This document shows positions 7,232 through 13,280 of a DNA stretch of 16,790 nucleotides, one piece after another. A model generated the notes under the pieces. That model searched no databases and was not told the origin of the DNA. It was given only the letters and a program-made list of their open reading frames with translations. A program made the translations under genes and the position numbers. The DNA comes from Cytophagaceae bacterium (GTDB taxonomy: Bacteria > Bacteroidota > Bacteroidia > Cytophagales > Cytophagaceae), in contig JAGKWN010000095.1 in NCBI GenBank assembly GCA_021151805.1, forward strand, positions 1 through 16,790, read 5' to 3'. Position 1 is the stretch's first letter; each line of letters begins with the position of its first letter.

Positions 7232-7840
7232 ATGAAAAAAATTATTCCCGTCATACTTTTTTTGTTGACATATTATGTTTCTGTTGCCCAACCCTTAAGC
7301 GGCTACAGATTGGGGGATGAAATCAACAATTTCACCTTACTGAATGTCACCAACCAAACACCTATTTCCCTGAATGATTATATGGATAAAAAGGTTGTTG
7401 TGATCATTTTTACTAATAACAACTGCCCGTATGCGAAACTATACGAGCAGCGCATTGCTACGCTGGCACGCAGATACAATACCAGTGGTGTAACATTCTT
7501 ACTGGTAAATCCTTCAGTAAGCAAAAGTGATAAATTTGAAACCATCGAGGCGATGAGAAAGAAGATTCAGAATGATCAGTCTTTATATCCATACCTGGCA
7601 GATACCACCCAGTCGCTTGCGATCAGCTTTGGTGTTACCCGCCTGCCGGATGCATTTGTTTTGAAAAAAATGGAAAATTCGTTCCGCCTGGTCTATAAAG
7701 GTTCTATTGACGATAACCCGCAAAGCGCAGAGAACATTACGAACAATTATTTAGATGACGCCATCTCGGCAATGATCAACAATAAAACAATCAAGATCGC
7801 AGAAACCAGGCCGGTAGGTTGTTTGCTGAAACAGTATTAA
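7232..7840 (+). CDS. Exported peroxiredoxin-like (AhpC/TSA, thioredoxin-fold) protein
   Basis: A signal peptide (MKKIIPVILFLLTYYVSVAQ) precedes a thioredoxin-fold domain: an AhpC/TSA-like opening (YRLGDEINNFTL), then VVVIIFTNNNCPYAK with Cys65, and a cis-Pro loop at TRLPDAFV (Pro139). The CPYxK site and the ending ETRPVGCLLKQ with Cys197 are marks of a peroxiredoxin-like subgroup in which a C-terminal Cys is conserved. There is no CxxC, so it is not a disulfide isomerase of the usual kind. It is probably periplasmic; a peroxidase or thiol-redox role is inferred. It follows the phosphopantetheinyl transferase by 74 bases. Its stop codon is the first unit of a heptanucleotide array, and a strong hairpin ends the transcript. 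Confidence 0.83.
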   Translation: MKKIIPVILFLLTYYVSVAQPLSGYRLGDEINNFTLLNVTNQTPISLNDYMDKKVVVIIFTNNNCPYAKLYEQRIATLARRYNTSGVTFLLVNPSVSKSDKFETIEAMRKKIQNDQSLYPYLADTTQSLAISFGVTRLPDAFVLKKMENSFRLVYKGSIDDNPQSAENITNNYLDDAISAMINNKTIKIAETRPVGCLLKQY

Positions 7841-7879
7841 GCAGAATGCTTAAGGCCTAATGCTTAAAGCTGAAGGCTG
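7838..7879 (+). repeat. Heptanucleotide tandem array starting at the stop codon
   Basis: Six consecutive 7-base units read TAAGCAG, AATGCTT, AAGGCCT, AATGCTT, AAAGCTG and AAGGCTG, so the consensus is AANGCTK with an invariant GC in phase. The first unit contains the TAA stop of the peroxiredoxin-like gene. Because seven is not a multiple of three, its TAA and TGA triplets (7851, 7858, 7865, 7871) fall in all three frames. The array lies directly before the terminator hairpin. Confidence 0.7.
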
Positions 7880-7880
7880 G

Positions 7881-7932
7881 TTTAAAAATTAGAAAGCCCA
7901 TGATTTACATCATGGGCTTTCTAATTTTTAAA
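7881..7932. terminator. Very long perfect hairpin terminator between convergent genes
   Basis: Two 24-base arms (7881-7904 and 7909-7932) are exact reverse complements around the 4-base loop TTAC. A GC core (GAAAGCCCATGAT) is flanked by an A-rich run on one side and a T-rich run on the other, so it can end transcripts from both directions: the peroxiredoxin-like gene on plus and msrB on minus. Confidence 0.88.
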
Positions 7933-8003
7933 CTACTTGAAATTCTTGCAATAGCATTTATTTGTTTTGCCCGGATTTAAACCCAGGGTTAGACAAATTA
8001 ACA

Positions 8004-8516
8004 CTATTGCACCGGTACGAATTCAATCGAAATTGAATTCACACAGTGGCGGGTATTTTTTGCAGTCATTCTTTCGCCTTCAAATACATGACCTAAATGC
8101 GCCTTGCAATTGGTACAGATGATCTCTACCCTTCTGCCGTCGGCATCGGGTACACGGGTTACAGCTCCGGGAATTTCATCGTCGAAACTTGGCCAGCCGC
8201 AATGCGAATCGAATTTATCTTTTGAACGGTAAAGCGGTGCATTACAGCGCTTGCAGATATACGTACCCGGTTCTTTGTGATTGTAATATTTACCTGTAAA
8301 AGGTCTTTCAGTGCCTTTATCGATAATCACCCACTTCTCCTCGGGGGTTAAGGGATTGTATTTACTTGAATCGCTCATTGGTATAACGGGAAGATTAAAC
8401 GTTGATTTGCTGGTATCGGTGCTTTGTTTTTGTGGTGCGGCCTGCTGCTGGGAACAAGCGGTAAAGCTTAAAGCCAGACTGCCGGCCAGAATCCATAAAG
8501 TTATGTGCTGTTTCAT
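8004..8516 (-). CDS. msrB: Peptide methionine-(R)-sulfoxide reductase, lipoprotein form
   Basis: The enzyme reduces methionine-R-sulfoxide in oxidised proteins. Two zinc pairs are seen, CKRC (Cys88, Cys91) and CTNC (Cys134, Cys137). The resolving Cys106 sits in HCGWPSF and the catalytic Cys158 in RHCVNS, all as in E. coli MsrB. The N-terminus has a hydrophobic segment ending LSFTAC, a loose lipobox with Cys21 as the lipidated residue, then a Gln/Ser/Thr-rich linker to about residue 50. It is therefore probably membrane-anchored on the periplasmic side, repairing envelope proteins. No MsrA domain is fused. It is a single gene, converging on the peroxiredoxin-like gene, and no clear promoter was found in its 183-base upstream gap. 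Confidence 0.92.
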   Translation of the reverse strand: MKQHITLWILAGSLALSFTACSQQQAAPQKQSTDTSKSTFNLPVIPMSDSSKYNPLTPEEKWVIIDKGTERPFTGKYYNHKEPGTYICKRCNAPLYRSKDKFDSHCGWPSFDDEIPGAVTRVPDADGRRVEIICTNCKAHLGHVFEGERMTAKNTRHCVNSISIEFVPVQ

Positions 8517-8601
8517 AGCAGATATTGGTTGTATGTGATGAACAATCTTTTTTATCTTTTAATTCAGATTGATATACGTAACCAATAATCAAACCAGTTT
8601 T

Positions 8602-8630
8602 TATACTGGCTATGCTGGCTTATGCTGGCG
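8602..8630 (+). repeat. Short tandem repeat TAT(A/G)CTGGC
   Basis: Three near-identical units follow one another: TATACTGGC, TATGCTGGCT and TATGCTGGCG. The last runs into the left arm of the inverted repeat at 8624-8686. The run sits in the gap between msrB and the SirB1-like gene, and its function is unknown. Confidence 0.5.
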
Positions 8631-8686
8631 TAAGGTTTTCCTTGTGCCTGATTGTACTCGGGGCACAAGGAAAACCTTGCGCCAGC
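8624..8686. repeat. 25-bp inverted repeat made of two copies of a dispersed hairpin unit
   Basis: Arms at 8624-8648 and 8662-8686 are reverse complements with one mismatch around a 13-base loop. Each arm is a copy of the dispersed unit GGCGCAAGG-TTTT-CCTTGTGCC, also present at 11428-11453, 11347-11380 and 11603-11631. The right arm, read on minus, is identical over 26 bases to 11428-11453. It lies 14 bases past the minus-strand stop at 8700 and may help end that transcript, though there is no clear U-tract. Confidence 0.8.
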
Positions 8687-8699
8687 GAGTAATCAAGAA

Positions 8700-9548
8700 T
8701 CAATATTTTTCTCCTGTCAGGAAATGAAGCATTTTCTTAACATCATCCACACGTTCCATTTCTGAAAGCTTTTCAAAAGAAATAATCAGGTTTCGCAATA
8801 CACGCGCAACAATATCAATATTGGAACAAGGTTGATAGAACACATCAATTGGCGCCAGGTTTAACTGGTGCAGGTAATTATCGATATCTTCTTTCGTAAA
8901 GATTAAACCTTTATTGAAAGCATTTATATAGAACTGGGAATTTTCGTTCTTGTAAGTAAGAATAAATAAGCTCGGCAGGTTCACCCCGTAAATAGGCAGT
9001 TTCAGCTTCTGTGCAACCATCATGTAAATTGCGCATAGTGAAAGTGGATTTCCTTTTTTACTTTCAAGCACCTGGCTGATCATAGAGTTTGCCGGCGAAT
9101 GAAAATTCTTCGTATTCGAACTGAACTTTAATTTATTGAACAATACATTATTCAGCACCTTCACCTGTTCCATCGGCAGCATATCTGGTTTCATGTCCAG
9201 CCATGCTTCATAATAGATCTGTTCCATGGCGCTTTTAATGGTCGCGAATTCCAGATCGGGATATTGATATGTACACACCAGCCACAAACCTTCCATCAGG
9301 TCTGCTCCGCCTGTTTTCTTCCACTGCGCGAAACGATCTTCCAGCAATACAAACTGCAGCAGGTGCACAATGTCTTCAATCCGTTTCTGAACAACCGGAT
9401 TAAAGTTCTGCTCCCATTCTTTTTCAAGGAAAGGAATCATAGATCCTCCCTGTGCCATAAGTTCCTTCTCCACCTGCGAGATCACTTCCACATCGTCGTC
9501 GTCGAGCAAAGAGATCAGTGCTTTTATTTTCGCTTCATCCATATTCAA
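8700..9548 (-). CDS. SirB1/transglutaminase-like family protein
   Basis: The central region (about 131-212) matches the SirB1-type transglutaminase-like domain: VLNNVLFNKLKF, then ANSMISQVLESKKGNPLSL, CAIYMMVAQKLKLPIYGVN and FYINAFNKG. Such proteins are widespread and mostly of unknown activity. Cys172 could correspond to a nucleophile, but the place where some relatives have a His after GVN-P-G reads LPSLFIL, so catalysis is doubtful. The first 100 residues are acidic and helical (LLDDDDVEVI), possibly HEAT-like. There is no signal peptide. The start at 9548 lies nine bases after the carboxyltransferase stop codon, so the two genes form an operon; a functional link is not evident. Confidence 0.72.
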   Translation of the reverse strand: MNMDEAKIKALISLLDDDDVEVISQVEKELMAQGGSMIPFLEKEWEQNFNPVVQKRIEDIVHLLQFVLLEDRFAQWKKTGGADLMEGLWLVCTYQYPDLEFATIKSAMEQIYYEAWLDMKPDMLPMEQVKVLNNVLFNKLKFSSNTKNFHSPANSMISQVLESKKGNPLSLCAIYMMVAQKLKLPIYGVNLPSLFILTYKNENSQFYINAFNKGLIFTKEDIDNYLHQLNLAPIDVFYQPCSNIDIVARVLRNLIISFEKLSEMERVDDVKKMLHFLTGEKY

Positions 9549-9557
9549 ATATATTGA

Positions 9558-11186
9558 TCAGGTTTGTATTACGCCAACATTAAACCGTTTCATTTTCGCA
9601 TTGTTGTTTGCCGCTTCAATACCCATTGATACATAAGACCTTGTTTCCAGCGGGTCGATCACTGCATCGATCCACAAGCGTGCCGCCGCATAATACGGAG
9701 AAAGTTCTTCGTTGTATTTATCTGTAATTTCTTTCAGCAATTCAGCTTCGGCTTCCGGAGTAATTTCCTGACCTTTTGCTTTCAGTGAAGACACTTTGAT
9801 CTGCAGCAAGGTCTTTGCTGCTGACGCGCCGCTCATCACACCAATCTGCGCACCCGGCCAGGCCACAATCAGCCGCGGATCATAAGCCTTACCGCACATG
9901 GCATAATTACCGGCACCATACGAATTACCTACAATAACCGTAAACTTCGGAACAACGGAGTTGGCCATGGCATTCACCATCTTCGCACCGTCTTTAATGA
10001 TACCCCCTTGCTCGGAGCGGCTGCCAACCATAAAACCTGTCACGTCCTGAAGAAATAACAACGGTACTTTGCGCTGGTTGCAGTTCATGATAAAGCGTGC
10101 GGCTTTATCGGCTGAGTCGGAATAGATCACGCCGCCCATCTGCATTTCGTTCTTTTTTGTTTTAACAATCTTGCGCTGGTTCGCTACAATACCTACGGAC
10201 CAGCCATCGATACGTGCGTACCCGCAGATGATCGTTTGTCCGTATAATTCTTTATACGGTTCAAAAGCTGAATCATCCACCAATCGCTTGATGATATCCA
10301 TCATATCATAAGGCTTGCTGCGGTCTGTCGGCAGCAGGCCGTAAATTTCCTCTTCGTTCAGTTTAGGCTTTGCCGGGGCAATGCGGTCAAAACCTGCTTT
10401 CTCTTCATGGCCGGTATGATTGAACACCGCACGAATGCGTGTAATGCATTCAGCATCGTCTTTACATTTATGATCAATCACGCCGGAGATCTCTGTCTGT
10501 GTGGTCGCACCGCCAAGCGTTTCGTTGTCGACCGTTTCACCGATCGCAGCTTTCACCAGGTATGAACCGGCAAGGAATATAGAACCTGTACCTTCTACGA
10601 TAAAGGCTTCATCTGACATGATCGGTAAGTACGCACCTCCTGCTACACAGCTGCCCATCACGGCTGCAATCTGCAGGATTCCTTCGGATGACATCCAGGC
10701 GTTGTTGCGGAAGATCCTGCCGAAGTGTTCTTTATCGGCGAATACCTCGTTCTGCATCGGCAGGAAAACACCGGCACTATCAACGAGATACACAATCGGA
10801 ATCCGGTTCTCCATTGCGATCTCCTGCGCACGTAGATTTTTCTTTGCTGTCATCGGAAACCAGGCACCGGCTTTTACGGTTGCATCATTGGCCACAACAA
10901 TACAAATGCGGCCTTCTACATAACCCATCTGCACCACTACACCCGCCGACGGACAACCGCCGACTTCCGTGTACATGTCTTCCGCAGCCAGCGCACCAAT
11001 CTCAATCACCGCCTTACCCGGATCAAATAGTTTTGTAATGCGCTCGCGCGCCGTCCATTTGCCTTTTTCCTTTTCAGCCTGCATACGCTTCTCGCCGCCC
11101 CCTTGTGCAACCTTCTTCAGCCGCTGCTTCAGATTATAGCAAAGCGTTTTTAACGCATCTTCATTTTTATTGAATTCAATGTCCAT
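9558..11186 (-). CDS. Acyl-CoA carboxylase, carboxyltransferase (beta) subunit
   Basis: This subunit moves the carboxyl group from carboxybiotin to an acyl-CoA. Its 542 residues hold two crotonase-fold halves. The N half (about 30-260) has GGGEKRM, KWTARERI and the oxyanion loop GSCVAGGAYLP at 178-188. The C half (about 290-530) has FLQDVTGFMVG and GNSYGAGNYAMCGKAY at 420-435. The GNY-MCG-AY form of the second loop is seen in methylcrotonyl- and geranyl-CoA carboxylases more than in propionyl-CoA carboxylase, but Bacteroidota enzymes of this exact type are usually named only acyl-CoA carboxylase. No biotin carboxylase or biotin carrier gene is in the window, so partners must be elsewhere. It is the first gene of an operon with the SirB1-like gene. 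Confidence 0.92.
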   Translation of the reverse strand: MDIEFNKNEDALKTLCYNLKQRLKKVAQGGGEKRMQAEKEKGKWTARERITKLFDPGKAVIEIGALAAEDMYTEVGGCPSAGVVVQMGYVEGRICIVVANDATVKAGAWFPMTAKKNLRAQEIAMENRIPIVYLVDSAGVFLPMQNEVFADKEHFGRIFRNNAWMSSEGILQIAAVMGSCVAGGAYLPIMSDEAFIVEGTGSIFLAGSYLVKAAIGETVDNETLGGATTQTEISGVIDHKCKDDAECITRIRAVFNHTGHEEKAGFDRIAPAKPKLNEEEIYGLLPTDRSKPYDMMDIIKRLVDDSAFEPYKELYGQTIICGYARIDGWSVGIVANQRKIVKTKKNEMQMGGVIYSDSADKAARFIMNCNQRKVPLLFLQDVTGFMVGSRSEQGGIIKDGAKMVNAMANSVVPKFTVIVGNSYGAGNYAMCGKAYDPRLIVAWPGAQIGVMSGASAAKTLLQIKVSSLKAKGQEITPEAEAELLKEITDKYNEELSPYYAAARLWIDAVIDPLETRSYVSMGIEAANNNAKMKRFNVGVIQT

Positions 11187-11235
11187 GAATAAAAAGTTTT
11201 ACGGTTTATGTTTTAAGTAATACGTTTTTTTTAAC

Positions 11236-11280
11236 AAAACCTCATAGGTTTTCTTTGATCAAAAGTTGTTGTAATAAGCT
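11236..11280 (+). repeat. Partial (left-end only) copy of the terminal-inverted-repeat element
   Basis: AAAACCTCATAGGTTTT (11236-11252) is the palindromic left end with one changed base, followed by TTTGATCA and TTGTTGTAATAAG as in the two full copies. No matching right end follows, so this looks like a truncated copy. Confidence 0.55.
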
Positions 11281-11303
11281 CTTCGGAATTTGCAATTCCG
11301 AAG
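11281..11303. repeat. Perfect 10-bp hairpin with TGC loop
   Basis: CTTCGGAATT and AATTCCGAAG are exact reverse complements around TGC. A shorter relative with the same loop, GGATT-TGC-AATCC, lies at 11315-11327. No U-tract follows, so these look like palindromic repeats rather than terminators. Confidence 0.7.
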
Positions 11304-11346
11304 CCAAATAAAGAGGATTTGCAATCCGTTTTCTCGCTGGTACTCC

Positions 11347-11380
11347 CTGGCGCAAGTCTTAGCGCAGCGGGACTTGTGCC
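11347..11380. repeat. Dispersed hairpin unit, GTC/GAC variant
   Basis: GGCGCAAGTC (11349-11358) pairs with GACTTGTGCC (11371-11380), including one G-U pair, around a 12-base loop. Compared with the copy at 11428 both sides of the stem have changed together, which suggests selection for pairing. Confidence 0.65.
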
Positions 11381-11389
11381 TTTTATTTT

Positions 11390-11404
11390 GCAGTCTTCGA
11401 CTGC
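11390..11404. repeat. Perfect 6-bp hairpin GCAGTC-TTC-GACTGC
   Basis: The two arms are exact reverse complements with a 3-base loop, the same size class as the TGC-loop hairpins 90 bases upstream. It has no T run after it. Confidence 0.55.
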
Positions 11405-11427
11405 TACAAAGTCATAAATAAGCTTTC

Positions 11428-11453
11428 CGCTGGCGCAAGGTTTTCCTTGTGCC
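11428..11453. repeat. Dispersed hairpin unit, GG/CC form
   Basis: The 26 bases are identical to the minus strand of 8662-8687, about 2.8 kb away. GGCGCAAGG pairs with CCTTGTGCC (one G-U) around TTTT. TTTTTAT follows, so it could act as a plus-strand terminator, though no plus-strand gene precedes it. Confidence 0.75.
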
Positions 11454-11463
11454 TTTTTATTTC

Positions 11464-11601
11464 AATAAAACCTTATAGGTTTTGTTTGATTACGATTTGC
11501 TGTATCCGATAAAGATTAGTTCTATCAAATATTCGTCCTTGCCATTTTCAAAACCTATAAGGTTTAAGAGCGATCGATCTGCATCCAACCCTCCAAGGGT
11601 C
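11464..11601 (+). repeat. Terminal-inverted-repeat element, copy 1
   Basis: The left end AAAACCTTATAGGTTTT (11467-11483) and right end AAAACCTATAAGGTTT (11550-11565) are reverse complements of each other, and each is itself a palindrome. The span is 99 bases. A conserved tail follows (GATCGATCTGCATCCAA, then CCCTCCAAGGG). Copy 2 at 11971-12108 has the same order and orientation. Confidence 0.75.
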
Positions 11602-11602
11602 T

Positions 11603-11637
11603 CAGCTGGCGCAAGCATTCGCTTGTGGCTGTTTTTT
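11603..11637 (+). repeat. Dispersed hairpin unit with T run
   Basis: CGCAAGC (11610-11616) pairs with GCTTGTG (11621-11627) around ATTC, and CAGC/GCTG pair outside a small bulge. TTTTTT follows at 11632-11637, giving an intrinsic-terminator shape on the plus strand. It is the C/G variant of the dispersed unit. Confidence 0.6.
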
Positions 11638-11650
11638 CGAAAACACCCAT

Positions 11651-11917
11651 TCAATTATACATCATCATACCAATAAAAGTAATGATTGATGCGGCAAGCC
11701 CTGTCAGCAATATAATTTCAACAACTTTATAACGCTTGCTGTTTCCTTCTGTTTTTTTCCCCTTGTACCACAATACCAAACCCAGGATTCCAAACGGATA
11801 AGCTACAATAAGATTTACCAGATATGCCCAGAGCCAGCCTGTCAGCAGAAACCAGATAGCGCAGGCCAATGCTCCATAAAAGTATAGATTTGATTTAGCG
11901 GTATTGGTATTATTCAT
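11651..11917 (-). CDS. Small integral membrane protein of unknown function
   Basis: The 88-residue product is mostly hydrophobic, with two or three helices (about residues 12-27, 29-49 and 65-86). A basic, polar loop lies before the last helix (YKGKKTEGNSKRYK). I recognise no family; it resembles many short inner-membrane proteins. The aromatic-rich LTGWLWAYLV segment and clean frame support a real gene. The start is ATG 11917, and no clear promoter was found in the 54 bases before repeat copy 2. Its position is odd: two direct copies of the terminal-inverted-repeat element bracket it, about 50 bases from either end, as if the gene and repeats were inserted or amplified together. Confidence 0.65.
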   Translation of the reverse strand: MNNTNTAKSNLYFYGALACAIWFLLTGWLWAYLVNLIVAYPFGILGLVLWYKGKKTEGNSKRYKVVEIILLTGLAASIITFIGMMMYN

Positions 11918-11970
11918 TTCACATGCAGTTAACGAGTAGTACGATTTAAGTTTTTAAGAAATCATTTTGC

Positions 11971-12108
11971 AACAAAACCTTATAGGTTTTCTTTGTTCAA
12001 GTTCTGTTGTATTAGATACAAATTAAGCGCTGATTAATTGTATGTATGATTTACAAAACCTATAAGGTTTCTGCATGATCAATCTGCATCCAATCCTACA
12101 AAGGTTTT
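11971..12108 (+). repeat. Terminal-inverted-repeat element, copy 2
   Basis: The ends are AAAACCTTATAGGTTTT (11974-11990) and AAAACCTATAAGGTTT (12055-12070), with a span of 97 bases. The tail reads GATCAATCTGCATCCAA, then CCTACAAAGG, matching copy 1 with paired changes in the last short palindrome. The inner sequence is only partly conserved (TGTATTAGATA against TGTATCCGATA). Confidence 0.75.
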
Positions 12109-12128
12109 AATTTACATTACGGAAAAAC

Positions 12129-12158
12129 AAAAGCCCCGGATATATATCGGGGGCTTTT
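12129..12158 (-). terminator. GC-rich hairpin terminator, probably for the amidase-MCE operon
   Basis: AAAAGCCCC (12129-12137) pairs with GGGGCTTTT (12150-12158), with GATATATATC as a further palindrome inside. On the minus strand CTTTTGTTTTT follows the stem. It lies about 180 bases past the MCE gene stop, an unusually long 3' region that carries the heptad array and three hairpins. Confidence 0.7.
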
Positions 12159-12163
12159 ATTTC

Positions 12164-12236
12164 CCGGCGCGAGGCACCGGTTTTTCTTTACTCTTGGGGC
12201 GATGCCCCAAGCTAGTATATCAAAGGCTTTAGCCTT
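12164..12236. repeat. Cluster of three short hairpins
   Basis: CCGGCGC-GAG-GCACCGG (12164-12180, one C-A mismatch), CTTGGGGC-GAT-GCCCCAAG (12193-12211, perfect) and AAGGC-TTTA-GCCTT (12223-12236, perfect) follow each other closely. None has a U-tract on the minus strand like the terminator beside them. They resemble palindromic repeat elements. Confidence 0.6.
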
Positions 12237-12269
12237 ATCCTCTCTTATCTTTACACTGTTGTGTTCTTC

Positions 12270-12341
12270 GTACCCTGTACTTAGTACTCGTACTTTGTAC
12301 TTCTATAGTCTGGTAACTAGAAACTAGTACCTAGCAACTAC
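12270..12341 (-). repeat. Heptanucleotide array of GTAC and CTAG units ending at a stop codon
   Basis: GTAC occurs at 12270, 12277, 12284, 12290 and 12297. TATA follows in phase at 12304, then CTAG at 12317, 12324 and 12331, with CTAC at 12338. The period is seven bases with two one-base slips, about eleven units. The last unit contains the TAG stop of the minus-strand MCE gene (12338-12340), so the array begins at the stop. On the minus strand TAG recurs every seven bases, giving stops in all frames. Confidence 0.75.
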
Positions 12342-13258
12342 TTCACCTTCTTCTCTTTCTTACCGAACGGCGCGAAGAAATGATTCGGGTTTTTATTCAG
12401 GTTCAGCAATAACGCATCAAGGTCGGTAAGTGTTTTATTCAGGTTGTCGTACGCTGCTTTGTCGTTTACCAACGCCCCCAGTGTACCTTCACCTTTGCTG
12501 ATCTTGGTGGCAGACTTATTCAGCTCAACCAACAGCAGATTGGCATTGGCCACTGTCTGCTTCAGTTCCATATCGTTTAGTGAATCTGCCAGCGCGCTGA
12601 ATTTAGCAATCACCGGAGTCAGTTTTTTTTCTGTTTCAACCAGGTTTGCTGTCAGTGTATTTAAGTTGGTAAACGTACCATCCAGCTTGCTTTGTCCGGA
12701 TTGCATGGTTGTTTTTAACACAGAAGTAATTGCTTCCAGATTTGCCAGTGTGCCGTATAATTTTGAACGCATGTCTGCATCCAGCATATTACTAACGTGT
12801 ACCAACGTTGTATCCAGGTGATCGATTACCGGATACGCCTTGCCTTCCAGCATGTCTGTAAGACTCATTTGAAAACCGCCGTTGATGGTAGCACCATCTT
12901 CATACAGTTTAGTATTTTTGCTCATTTTCAAAACAATACTCATGCTACCCAAAAGATCTTTTGCTATTTCCGCATAGGTACCGTCGCCAACCAGAATATC
13001 ATCGTTCACTTCAATGGAAACCAGAATGCTGTTGTTATCCTGCTGGTTCAGGGTAAGTGTTTTTACTTTTCCTACCTGAAAGCCATTGATCAATACCGGA
13101 TTTGATGGAGCCAGTCCGTCTACCTTACTGTATTTTATATAAAAGGTATTGGTATGTGAAAATACATCCGATCCTTTTAAAAAGTTAAATCCCAAATACA
13201 AAATAACACCTGCAACAAGTGTCATCAACCCTACTTTAAATTCTTTTGAAAACTTCAC
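12338..13258 (-). CDS. MCE/MlaD-type lipid-binding protein
   Basis: An N-terminal membrane anchor (about residues 9-27) is followed by one MCE domain (about 37-115) with the typical VDGLAPSNPVLINGFQVGKV segment. A long helical, coiled-coil-prone region rich in Leu, Asn and Thr follows (about 140-290), then a basic tail (FGKKEKKVK). In E. coli MlaD forms a hexameric ring in the inner membrane and passes phospholipid between membranes with MlaFEB. The 306 residues here exceed E. coli MlaD because of the extra helical part, as in other MCE proteins that may build tunnels. No MlaE or MlaF gene is in the window. It follows the amidase gene by 22 bases in one operon. The direction of lipid transport is not deducible. 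Confidence 0.87.
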   Translation of the reverse strand: MKFSKEFKVGLMTLVAGVILYLGFNFLKGSDVFSHTNTFYIKYSKVDGLAPSNPVLINGFQVGKVKTLTLNQQDNNSILVSIEVNDDILVGDGTYAEIAKDLLGSMSIVLKMSKNTKLYEDGATINGGFQMSLTDMLEGKAYPVIDHLDTTLVHVSNMLDADMRSKLYGTLANLEAITSVLKTTMQSGQSKLDGTFTNLNTLTANLVETEKKLTPVIAKFSALADSLNDMELKQTVANANLLLVELNKSATKISKGEGTLGALVNDKAAYDNLNKTLTDLDALLLNLNKNPNHFFAPFGKKEKKVK

Positions 13259-13280
13259 TCGATCTATACTGTTGGTAAAA

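Larger units (their letters stand above)
11187..11650. repeat. Repeat-packed gap, 464 bases without a credible gene
   Basis: The stretch holds, in order: a partial palindrome element (11236-11252); perfect hairpins at 11281-11303 and 11315-11327, both with a TGC loop; a GGCGCAAGTC hairpin (11347-11380); a GCAGTC hairpin (11390-11404); a GGCGCAAGG unit (11428-11453); a full terminal-inverted-repeat element (11464-11601); and a hairpin with a T run (11603-11637). Some 45 bases just upstream of the carboxyltransferase ATG are AT-rich and should hold its promoter, but no convincing TAnnTTTG was found. Confidence 0.7.
11918..12337. repeat. Repeat-packed gap, 420 bases without a credible gene
   Basis: It holds copy 2 of the terminal-inverted-repeat element (11971-12108), a GC-rich terminator (12129-12158), three further hairpins (12164-12180, 12193-12211, 12223-12236) and a heptanucleotide array running into the MCE gene's stop codon (12270-12341). 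I see no coding potential. Confidence 0.7.

Noticed and set aside
10501..11038. Plus-strand frames opposite the carboxyltransferase gene
   Set aside because: They are antisense shadows of a highly conserved gene and show no family motif.
11236..12108. Repeated palindromes that could suggest a CRISPR array
   Set aside because: There are only three copies, widely and unevenly spaced, with a gene between two of them. The repeats come as inverted pairs and no cas gene is present.
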